Part shown: positions 1-6,751 of the stretch, in pieces | Layout: each line of letters starts with the position of its first letter | How positions within the stretch are numbered: the first letter of the stretch is position 1 | Source of the DNA: Bacteroidales bacterium | GTDB taxonomy: Bacteria; Bacteroidota; Bacteroidia; Bacteroidales; UBA932 | DNA: 64,000 nucleotides | Assembly: GCA_017437125.1 (NCBI GenBank) | Contig: JAFSBV010000016.1 | Coordinates: 48,133 to 112,132, forward strand | Direction: 5' to 3' | Translations under genes and position numbers: made by a program | The notes under the pieces: generated by a model | The model's input: the letters and a program-made list of their open reading frames with translations, nothing else | What the model was told of the DNA's origin: nothing | Database searches by the model: none

Positions 1-2271
1 TTTTCTAATAGCTGGCAGTTAAAGTATCTGGTACTTCCTGAGAGTGTTGAAACTCTGGAGGATCAGGCTTTTTTTGGTTTGGACTTAGATTCATTATATG
101 TTTCATCGAATTTAAGTAATTTTACCGGTTATGCTTTTTCGGCATGCAAAATAGGGCGTTTCGTCGGCGATTCTATTGTGCAGGGCAATGGCAGATTTAT
201 CATAACGGGAGATACACTTAAAGCGGTTGCAACATTACAGGAAAAAGAGTTGGTTATTCCAGGGTCAATCAGAGTGATAGGACGTCATGCAATATGGTCG
301 GTCAATCCGAATGTTACAAAAATATTGATAGAAGAAGGGGTTGAAATAATTGAACCATATGCGTTTTCTGGATGTAAGTCTCTTGAGGAAGTCTATCTGC
401 CAAACAGCTTAATAGATTTACAAAATTCTGTTTTTGATTATTGCGATAATATCCGTCAGTTTTATGGCCCGGAAGAATATGTTTCTAACGATGGAAGGTT
501 TACATATCGAAATGTGTTCTGGATTGATAAGGAAGAGAAATTCATTTCCAATGTTGCAAAAGCCGGATTGACAGAGTTTATTGTTGATGATGATATCGGT
601 GGCCTTGATCCAGAGTCTTTTTGTCGTGCGTATGACCTTAAGACATTGACAATTAATAGCCAAAACGTTTATATTTCAGGAGACACCTTTGATGAGTGCT
701 ATAATCTGGAGTGTATAAAGGGCCCCGGTGCTACAGCAGATGGACGTGGTTATGTGGGAATCGGTTTTCCTTCAATCCTGCCGGATAGTTCGGAAAATCT
801 CAAGTTCCTTATATTTGCGGGAAAAGGTATTTCTGAATATGAAGTTGGAGATTACTGTCAGGAGATTGGATCTTGTGTGTTTGCTTATCAGCCGGATTTG
901 AAAAAAGTTAAATTTGATGATAGTATCATTCGATTAGGAAGTGACGTGTTCAGAGAATGTCAAAAGTTGGAAGAAGTCACTCTCCCTGCGCAGTTGAAAT
1001 ATATTGGTATAAATGCTTTTACTGCTTGCCCAAATATTAAATCTGTATATCTGCGTTCTATCCTTCCTCCGGAATTAGAAAGATATGGTACAAATGTGGA
1101 TGATATTTTTGATGAGGTGGGAAGATTAGGAGATCTTAAGATATATGTGCCAGAGTCATCGGTAAGCTTATATAAGGACACTTTCCCTTGGAGTCTTTAT
1201 TCTAATCATATTGTTGGGTATCAACCTGATTATGATTACTATGTGTCTTCAGATTACTCCTCTGACGGAGTGGTCGAGACTCTTCAGACTGCGACAAAGG
1301 GCAATGGAATAAAAATAGTTCTTCTCGGCGACGGCTACAGCGACCGTCAGATTGCGGACGGAACATATAAGGCAGATATGGAGTTCGCATATCGTAATCT
1401 TTTTACAGAAGAGCCTTACAAGTCGCATCAGGATATGTTCAATGTAAGCTATGTGAATGTTGTTTCTATGACAGAAGGTTATGAGTACGGCGGTAATGCC
1501 TTGGGATGTCAGTTCGGAGGAGGAACTTATGTGTATGGAAATGATGCCTTGTGCTTTAAATATGCACAGAATGCTGTCGCTGAGGAAGATATGGATGAAG
1601 CCTTGGTCGTAGTGCTGATGAATTCGGATGCCTATGCCGGTACCTGCTTCATGTATCATCCTATAGGTACGACAAAGGACTATGGGTCAGGAGCGGCGGT
1701 TGCATATTTCCCTAAGGGTACAGATGAGGATATGTTTGCACAACTGCTGCATCATGAAGCAAACGGCCATGGTTTTGCGAAGCTGGCTGACGAATATGCA
1801 TATGAGGATATGGGCGAAATCCCGTCTTCTGTGGCGGATGATCATCGTCGTCAGCAGAATGACTGGGGCTGGTGGAAGAATGTAGATTTCACAAGCGATG
1901 TGACTCAGGTTCGTTGGGCGAACTTCATCGAGGATGAACGATATGCAAATGAGGGCCTTGGTGCATACGAAGGTGGCCTGACCTACTGGAGCGGCGTATG
2001 GCGTCCTACCGAAAACAGCATCATGCGTTACAACACTGGCGGCTTCAACGCTCCTTCGCGCGAGGCGATTTACTATAGAATCCATAAACTTGCGTACGGA
2101 GAAGATTGGGAATATGATTATGAGAAGTTCGTGGAATATGATGCAATAAACCGTGCAGCGGCGGCGGGCGGGCCTCAGAAGCGACGTGCGAACTATGTGG
2201 AGAAACAGTATGAACCTCTTCATCCGCCTGTCGTTGTCGGCAAGACGTGGAGAGAAGCTGGTAGCAACTAA
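1..2271 (+). CDS. LRR (BspA-type) / M64 metallopeptidase surface protein, 5' end missing
   Basis: The reading frame is open from base 1, so the N-terminus (and any signal peptide) lies outside the window; the TTG at 79 is not a real start. The first ~370 visible residues carry BspA/LRR_5 repeats of the form LxxVxLPxxLxxIGxxAFxxC. The C-terminal half matches IgA peptidase family M64: HEANGH at 1753-1770, followed by GFAKLADEY, gives the zinc motif HExxHxxxxxxxDE. M64 enzymes are secreted zinc endopeptidases; the first described one cleaves IgA, but most members have unknown targets. The LRR part probably binds a host or polymer partner (inference). A GH2 gene starts 11 bp downstream, so the two are likely co-transcribed. 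Confidence 0.88.
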   Translation, partial: FSNSWQLKYLVLPESVETLEDQAFFGLDLDSLYVSSNLSNFTGYAFSACKIGRFVGDSIVQGNGRFIITGDTLKAVATLQEKELVIPGSIRVIGRHAIWSVNPNVTKILIEEGVEIIEPYAFSGCKSLEEVYLPNSLIDLQNSVFDYCDNIRQFYGPEEYVSNDGRFTYRNVFWIDKEEKFISNVAKAGLTEFIVDDDIGGLDPESFCRAYDLKTLTINSQNVYISGDTFDECYNLECIKGPGATADGRGYVGIGFPSILPDSSENLKFLIFAGKGISEYEVGDYCQEIGSCVFAYQPDLKKVKFDDSIIRLGSDVFRECQKLEEVTLPAQLKYIGINAFTACPNIKSVYLRSILPPELERYGTNVDDIFDEVGRLGDLKIYVPESSVSLYKDTFPWSLYSNHIVGYQPDYDYYVSSDYSSDGVVETLQTATKGNGIKIVLLGDGYSDRQIADGTYKADMEFAYRNLFTEEPYKSHQDMFNVSYVNVVSMTEGYEYGGNALGCQFGGGTYVYGNDALCFKYAQNAVAEEDMDEALVVVLMNSDAYAGTCFMYHPIGTTKDYGSGAAVAYFPKGTDEDMFAQLLHHEANGHGFAKLADEYAYEDMGEIPSSVADDHRRQQNDWGWWKNVDFTSDVTQVRWANFIEDERYANEGLGAYEGGLTYWSGVWRPTENSIMRYNTGGFNAPSREAIYYRIHKLAYGEDWEYDYEKFVEYDAINRAAAAGGPQKRRANYVEKQYEPLHPPVVVGKTWREAGSN

Positions 2272-2282
2272 ACAAGAATGAT

Positions 2283-4091
2283 ATGAAAAGACTTATCCTT
2301 ACCTTATGTCTTTTGACTGGTGCTTTCCTGGCTTATGCCGGTGAGGATGCACCTGCACCGCAGATCGTGAATGTGCTTGGACGTCAGACGGTTTCGCTTG
2401 ACGGAATGTGGAAGACGATCGTGGATCCGTATGAGAACGGATATTACAATTACAGGATGCATCCGCATGGAGATGCTTCGTCATATTTCGCGGACAGGGA
2501 TTTCGATGCAGATCGTACTGTTCTGTATGAATATAATTTCAATACGGACCGCACATTGCTGGTGCCTGGAGACTGGAACACGCAGAGGGACGAGCTCTAT
2601 TATTATGAGGGAACCGTATGGTACAGGAATATCTTCGACTGGCAGCCGAAGCCTGACAAGCGTACCTTTATCTATTTCGGTGCGGCAAACTATGAGGCCA
2701 TCGTAGGTCTGAACGGAAGTAAGATCGCGAAGCACATAGGCGGTTATACGCCTTTCAATGTGGAGGTTACCGGAAAACTGAAGGAGAGCGGTAACTCTCT
2801 GATAGTCAAGGTGGATAACAAGAGGCATGCAGATGCCGTGCCGACTCTGAACTCAGACTGGTGGAACTATGGCGGCCTGACCCGCAGCGTGATGATAGTT
2901 GAGACTCCGATGACATTCATCCGTGACTATTGCGTGCAGCTGAAGAAAGGTGATCCGAAGAAGATCGAGGGATGGATACAGCTGGACGGAGAGCAGGCCG
3001 AGCAGGATGTGACAGTGAATATTCCGGAGCTGAAGGCTGCAGTCAAGGTACGTACTGATGCTGAGGGACGTGCCACATTCGAGATGAAGGCGAAGCCGGA
3101 ATACTGGTGCCCGGACAACCCTAAGCTATACGACGTCACGATAACATCGGAAACTGACAGCATTACTGACAGGATCGGCTTCAGAACCATCGAGACACGT
3201 GGAACGGAGATACTTCTCAATGGCGAACCGATATTCTGCAAGGGTGTAAGCGTCCATGAGGAAATGCCTTACTCAAGCAGCGGGCGTGCATATTCTGAAG
3301 ATCATGCACGTATCCTTCTCGGATGGGCGAAGGAAATGGGATGCAATTTCGTCCGTCTGGCGCATTATCCTCATAACGAGTACATGGTCCGCGTCGCAGA
3401 GGAGATGGGAATCATGGTGTGGTCGGAGATACCTGTATATTGGACCATCCAGTTCGAGAATCCGGAGACATATGCAAATGCGGAATCACAGCTCGTTGAC
3501 ATGATCACCAGAGACAGGAACAGGGCGAATGTGATCATATGGTCTGTGGCCAACGAGACCCCTCATGGCAAGCCTCGCCTCGAGTTCCTCAAGAAGCTCA
3601 TTGCCAAGACTCGTGAAATGGATCCGACAAGGCTCGTCAGCGCAGCGATGGAGAAGGATAATATCGATGCAACGACTGTGACTGTAAAGGATGAACTTGT
3701 TGATCATGTGGATCTTATCAGTTTCAATCAGTACCTCGGATGGTATGATGGCTCTACGGAGAAATGCGACAGGATGAACTGGGTGTTCGATATCAAGAAA
3801 CCTGTGTTCATCTCGGAATTCGGAGGCGGTGCCGTTTATGGAAGACATGGTGACGTGAAGGAGCGCTTTACCGAAGAATATCAGGAGGATCTGTATCAGA
3901 GGAATGTCAATATGTTCGACCGCATTGAGGGACTGGCAGGAACGACTCCTTGGATATTGAAGGATTTCCGTTCGCCGCGTCGTCAGATTGTCGGTATTCA
4001 GGACGATTTCAACAGAAAGGGCCTCATTTCGGAACAGGGAGGCAAGAAGAAAGCCTTCTATGTGATGAAGAAGTGGTACGAAAGCAAATAA
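2283..4091 (+). CDS. Glycoside hydrolase family 2 (beta-glucuronidase/beta-galactosidase-like)
   Basis: A 602-residue protein with a signal peptide ending near AYA-GE, so periplasmic or exported. Order of parts: jelly-roll sugar-binding domain (~40-210), Ig-like GH2 domain (~215-300) and TIM barrel (~300-600). The acid/base is E425 in SVANE and the nucleophile E512 in ISEFGGG. The short length and WSEIPVYW motif resemble bacterial beta-glucuronidases, but substrate cannot be fixed from sequence alone. It lies 11 bp after the M64 peptidase gene and is followed by a strong terminator, so it ends that unit. Pairing with a peptidase suggests attack on glycoproteins (inference). Confidence 0.88.
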   Translation: MKRLILTLCLLTGAFLAYAGEDAPAPQIVNVLGRQTVSLDGMWKTIVDPYENGYYNYRMHPHGDASSYFADRDFDADRTVLYEYNFNTDRTLLVPGDWNTQRDELYYYEGTVWYRNIFDWQPKPDKRTFIYFGAANYEAIVGLNGSKIAKHIGGYTPFNVEVTGKLKESGNSLIVKVDNKRHADAVPTLNSDWWNYGGLTRSVMIVETPMTFIRDYCVQLKKGDPKKIEGWIQLDGEQAEQDVTVNIPELKAAVKVRTDAEGRATFEMKAKPEYWCPDNPKLYDVTITSETDSITDRIGFRTIETRGTEILLNGEPIFCKGVSVHEEMPYSSSGRAYSEDHARILLGWAKEMGCNFVRLAHYPHNEYMVRVAEEMGIMVWSEIPVYWTIQFENPETYANAESQLVDMITRDRNRANVIIWSVANETPHGKPRLEFLKKLIAKTREMDPTRLVSAAMEKDNIDATTVTVKDELVDHVDLISFNQYLGWYDGSTEKCDRMNWVFDIKKPVFISEFGGGAVYGRHGDVKERFTEEYQEDLYQRNVNMFDRIEGLAGTTPWILKDFRSPRRQIVGIQDDFNRKGLISEQGGKKKAFYVMKKWYESK

Positions 4092-4100
4092 AAGAGGAAA

Positions 4101-4125
4101 AGCCGGTCAGACGACCGGCTTTTTT
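4101..4125 (+). terminator. Rho-independent terminator after GH2 gene
   Basis: Perfect 8-bp stem AGCCGGTC / GACCGGCT with a 4-base loop, followed by a T tract. It lies 10 bp after the GH2 stop codon and just beyond the 3' end of the opposing tRNA-Gln gene. Confidence 0.9.
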
Positions 4126-4129
4126 CAGG

Positions 4130-4200
4130 TTGAGATACCAGGATTCGAACCTGGACAGAGGGAACCAAAATCCCTAGTGCTACCATTACACCATACCTCA
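4130..4200 (-). tRNA. tRNA-Gln (anticodon TTG)
   Basis: Read on the minus strand: acceptor stem TGAGGTA pairs with TATCTCA (one G-U), the anticodon stem AGGGA/TCCCT encloses TTTTGGT with anticodon TTG, and the T arm is CCAGG TTCGAAT CCTGG. CCA is not encoded, and the discriminator base is A. It has its own consensus promoter 10 bp upstream. Confidence 0.95.
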
Positions 4201-4210
4201 ATTCCGTCTG

Positions 4211-4242
4211 CAAAGATATTACTATTTTTAATTATCTGCAAA
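4211..4242 (-). promoter_or_regulatory. Bacteroidota-type promoter of tRNA-Gln
   Basis: On the minus strand TTTG (4242-4239) is followed after 20 bp by TATCTTTG (4218-4211). This matches the TTTG-N19-21-TAnnTTTG primary sigma-factor consensus of Bacteroidota. The -7 box ends 10 bp before the tRNA. Confidence 0.85.
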
Positions 4243-4246
4243 TAGT

Positions 4247-4684
4247 TTAAAACAGCCCGTATATCAGGTTCCAGACTAGGAAACGGGCGAATTTTCCGAT
4301 TAGCAGAAGAACCATGGTCCAGCCAGGACGGGTCTTGTAGAAACCTAATGCTATGGCGATTACGTCACCGATGAAAGGAATCCATGCTGTCAGTGCGAGC
4401 CATACTCCGTATCTGTCGATCTTCTCTTTCTGTTTCTGAAGAGTTTCCGGCTTGACCTTGAACCATTTCTCGATCCACTCCCATTTCCCTATCCAGCCGA
4501 TCCAGTATGTCACGACGCTTCCGAGCCAGTTGCCCAAGGTTCCGACAAGAAGACAGCCTACAGGATTTGCCGTTGCCGCCAGTATCGCAAGATACAATGC
4601 GTCGGAACTGAACGGGAAGATCGTCGCTGCCAGAAAAGTTCCTATGAAAAGGCCGAACAGGCCAAGTCCTTCAAGCCATTCCAT
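4247..4684 (-). CDS. VTT/DedA-like inner-membrane protein (YqaA family)
   Basis: A 145-residue hydrophobic protein with about four membrane segments. The FPFSSDALYLAIL and GNWLGSVVTYWIG stretches, followed by a basic cytoplasmic loop and IPFIGDVIAIALGF, are typical of the YqaA branch of the SNARE-associated/VTT family. Larger DedA relatives move undecaprenyl phosphate or other lipids across the membrane; the role of this short branch is not established. Its start lies 2 bp after the tadA stop codon, so the two share a transcript. Confidence 0.8.
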   Translation of the reverse strand: MEWLEGLGLFGLFIGTFLAATIFPFSSDALYLAILAATANPVGCLLVGTLGNWLGSVVTYWIGWIGKWEWIEKWFKVKPETLQKQKEKIDRYGVWLALTAWIPFIGDVIAIALGFYKTRPGWTMVLLLIGKFARFLVWNLIYGLF

Positions 4685-4686
4685 GT

Positions 4687-5136
4687 TTATTTCCTTTTGT
4701 TCCTGAAGAATTCAGTGACCATGTTTCCGCATTCATCAGCCAGGACACCGGAGACAACCTCTGTCTTGGGATGCAGCAGGGAAGGGGAGAACAACGAATA
4801 TCCGCGCTTGGGATCGGATGATCCATATACGACCTTGCCTATCTGAGCCCAGGCAAGTGCACCGGCGCACATCGGGCAAGGCTCTACCGTGACATATAAT
4901 GTGCAGTCGTTGAGGTATTTGCCTCCGACAGCTTCTGTCGCAGCAGTGATGGCTATCATCTCGGCATGTGCGGTCGGATCGTTCAGCCTCTCGGTCATGT
5001 TATGCCCCTTGGCTATGATGCGTCCCTTGCACACGATCACAGCTCCGATAGGGATCTCATCCTCACCGGCGGCCGCCATTGCCTCGCGCAGGGCATCTCT
5101 CATATATCTTTCGTCCTGTTCCATATCGTTTGTCAT
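4687..5136 (-). CDS. tadA: tRNA adenosine(34) deaminase TadA
   Basis: A 149-residue cytidine/deoxycytidylate-deaminase-fold enzyme. Zinc ligands and catalytic residues are visible as HAE (57-59) and PCPMC (86-90). TadA converts A34 to inosine in the tRNA-Arg(ACG) wobble position; family members in this group are sometimes annotated as nucleoside deaminases. A second possible start, MEQDERYM, lies four codons downstream. It follows the rpmH terminator and precedes the VTT protein gene by 2 bp. Confidence 0.9.
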   Translation of the reverse strand: MTNDMEQDERYMRDALREAMAAAGEDEIPIGAVIVCKGRIIAKGHNMTERLNDPTAHAEMIAITAATEAVGGKYLNDCTLYVTVEPCPMCAGALAWAQIGKVVYGSSDPKRGYSLFSPSLLHPKTEVVSGVLADECGNMVTEFFRNKRK

Positions 5137-5143
5137 TAAAAGA

Positions 5144-5176
5144 AAAGAACCCGGCCTCGTGGTCGGGTTCTTTTTC
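5144..5176 (-). terminator. Terminator of rpmH
   Basis: Near-perfect 13-bp stem AAAGAACCCGGCC / GGTCGGGTTCTTT (one G-T) with a TCGT loop; T-rich on the minus strand past the stem (seen as an A-rich tract on plus). It separates rpmH from tadA and looks functional in both directions. Confidence 0.8.
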
Positions 5177-5329
5177 TTACCATCTGTCCTCAGATGATAC
5201 AGTCAGTTTCTTGCGGCCGCGACGACGGCGAGCTGCCAATACACGACGTCCGTTAGGAGTCGACATGCGCTCGCGGAAGCCATGTTTGTTGCGACGCTTG
5301 CGCTCTGATGGTTGGAATGTTCTTTTCAT
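5177..5329 (-). CDS. rpmH: 50S ribosomal protein bL34
   Basis: A 50-residue, very basic protein beginning [18 protein letters not shown] and containing the family signature [20 protein letters not shown]. Length and sequence fit bL34 of Bacteroidota. bL34 is a small protein of the large ribosomal subunit. It has its own consensus promoter and its own terminator, so it is a single-gene unit. Confidence 0.97.
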   Translation of the reverse strand: MKRTFQPSERKRRNKHGFRERMSTPNGRRVLAARRRRGRKKLTVSSEDRW

Positions 5330-5368
5330 ATCTAGATATTTTTATATATTCCTATAAAATTGGGAGTG

Positions 5369-5399
5369 CAAAGGTAGTCTTTTTCAATTGAATTGCAAA
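5369..5399 (-). promoter_or_regulatory. Promoter of rpmH
   Basis: Minus strand: TTTG (5399-5396), 19-bp spacer, TACCTTTG (5376-5369). Full match to the Bacteroidota primary promoter, 40 bp upstream of the rpmH start codon. Confidence 0.85.
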
Positions 5400-5404
5400 A
5401 TATT

Positions 5405-5462
5405 TTTGAAGATTCTTCGCATTCGCTCAGAATGACAGGTTACTTTTGCTCAGAATGACAGG
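5405..5462. repeat. Tandem copies of a dispersed palindromic repeat
   Basis: GCTCAGAATGACAGGTTA occurs twice in tandem (about 22-bp period), with ATTCTTCGCATTC before it. Read on the minus strand this is the CTGTCATTCTGAGC...GAAGAATCTTC type of intergenic repeat; TTTCGA variants of the same element recur at 17350, 21071 and 32494. Confidence 0.6.
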
Positions 5463-6149
5463 TTATTTTTCAATGTAAATGACCTGTTTTGTCTCAAAAA
5501 ACGGGTCTGAAGTCCAGCTTGATATCGGCCATACATGCACGGAACCCTTGCGCATCCTGAATTTTGCCATTGCTGTGGATATCTCTTCAGCGAGATCACC
5601 GCCTTTGAGATAGAGGATTCCTTCCGCATATTTACCCTTGACCCATGGCATGAAGTTCTCGAGTGATGTCACCGCGCGGGAAACGATGTAGTCGAATGTC
5701 TCCGGCAGGGATTCGGCGCGGGCGTTCACGGTCTTTACATTCCTGAGCTCCAAGCCCTTGCTGACCTCTGTAGCTACCGTTATCTTCTTTCCTATGGAGT
5801 CACATAATGTGAAGGATGCATGAGGAAACAATACAGCCAGAGGAATTCCCGGAAAACCTCCTCCTGTTCCAAGGTCAAGTATTTTCAGCGGTTCGGAAAG
5901 GGCAAACGGACCGTCTCCACGCATACGGTCATATACATCCGGCATCTCGCTCTTGAGATATGCGGCTATGCCGAGCGAATGCAGGACATGATGCCTGTAC
6001 AGTTCGTCGATATCTTTTCTTGAGACTACGTTTATCTTCGAGTTCCACTCACGGTAGAGGCCTTCCATCCTCCTGAACTGCTCCATCTGGTCCGCAGTCG
6101 TTTCCGGGAACTTGTCTTCTACTATTGTCTTGAATTCTTCAAATATCAT
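5463..6149 (-). CDS. rsmG: 16S rRNA (guanine(527)-N7)-methyltransferase RsmG
   Basis: A 228-residue class I SAM-dependent methyltransferase with glycine-rich motif I LDLGTGGGFPGIPLA and the RsmG-specific N-terminus (YREWNSKINVVSRKD). RsmG methylates N7 of G527 in 16S rRNA; its loss gives low-level streptomycin resistance in other bacteria. It lies 2 bp after the ECF sigma gene, as the last gene of the polA operon. There is a 12-residue insert between the helical N-terminus and the Rossmann core (around MRGDGPFALSEP). Confidence 0.93.
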   Translation of the reverse strand: MIFEEFKTIVEDKFPETTADQMEQFRRMEGLYREWNSKINVVSRKDIDELYRHHVLHSLGIAAYLKSEMPDVYDRMRGDGPFALSEPLKILDLGTGGGFPGIPLAVLFPHASFTLCDSIGKKITVATEVSKGLELRNVKTVNARAESLPETFDYIVSRAVTSLENFMPWVKGKYAEGILYLKGGDLAEEISTAMAKFRMRKGSVHVWPISSWTSDPFFETKQVIYIEK

Positions 6150-6151
6150 AA

Positions 6152-6751
6152 TTATAATAATTCATCTGAATAGTCCATCATCTTGAGAAGCTGGGCTTTG
6201 GCACGTCTGATCTTGGTCTTGACCGTGTTGATGGGCATGTCAAGTGCATCAGCGATCTCCTTATATCCGAAATTGTCGATGAGGTTCATCTTTGCAACGG
6301 TCCTGTAATCGTCCTTCAGTTTTTCGATATTCGTCAGCCATTTGTCATATTCCTGCTGATTGATTATGTCCTCCTCCGGATTATGCATTGTCGCAGGAAT
6401 CTCCTTGAGCTCAGCGATATCCTCGTTTATGGAAGTCGTAGGCATGTTCGTCTTTTCGCGGTCATGCTTGCTGAGGTGGTCAAAGGCAGTGTTGCGCGCT
6501 ATCCTGTAAAGCCAGGTGGAGAACTTATACTCCGGATTGTATGAACCTATCTGACTGAATGCCTTCTGGAAACTCTCCAGGCAGATGTCCTCGATGTCCT
6601 CCTTCTGGATGACATATCTGGAAATATGACTTCTGACACCGGCATTGTACCTTGTGTAAAGTACGATGAACGCGGCCTGATTCTGTTCAAGGGCGAGTCT
6701 GACAAGGTCTGTGTCAGGCAGATTAGTGAGCTTCGAGCCAGTTGTTTCCAT
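6152..6751 (-). CDS. ECF-type RNA polymerase sigma factor
   Basis: A 199-residue sigma-70 family protein with region 2 (FIVLYTRYNAGVRSHI through FSTWLYRIARNTAFDHL) and region 4 with an HTH (YKEIADALDMPINTVKTKIRRAKAQL). A ~45-residue polar linker separates the two. The start codon lies within the 3' end of polA (29-bp overlap), so translation is probably coupled. No anti-sigma factor is adjacent, so it may be regulated by expression or by an unlinked partner. Its regulon is unknown. Confidence 0.9.
   Translation of the reverse strand: METTGSKLTNLPDTDLVRLALEQNQAAFIVLYTRYNAGVRSHISRYVIQKEDIEDICLESFQKAFSQIGSYNPEYKFSTWLYRIARNTAFDHLSKHDREKTNMPTTSINEDIAELKEIPATMHNPEEDIINQQEYDKWLTNIEKLKDDYRTVAKMNLIDNFGYKEIADALDMPINTVKTKIRRAKAQLLKMMDYSDELL

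Noticed and set aside
1249-2223. Minus-strand ORFs of 136 and 178 codons under the M64 peptidase
   Set aside because: Antisense shadows with no recognisable domains or promoters.
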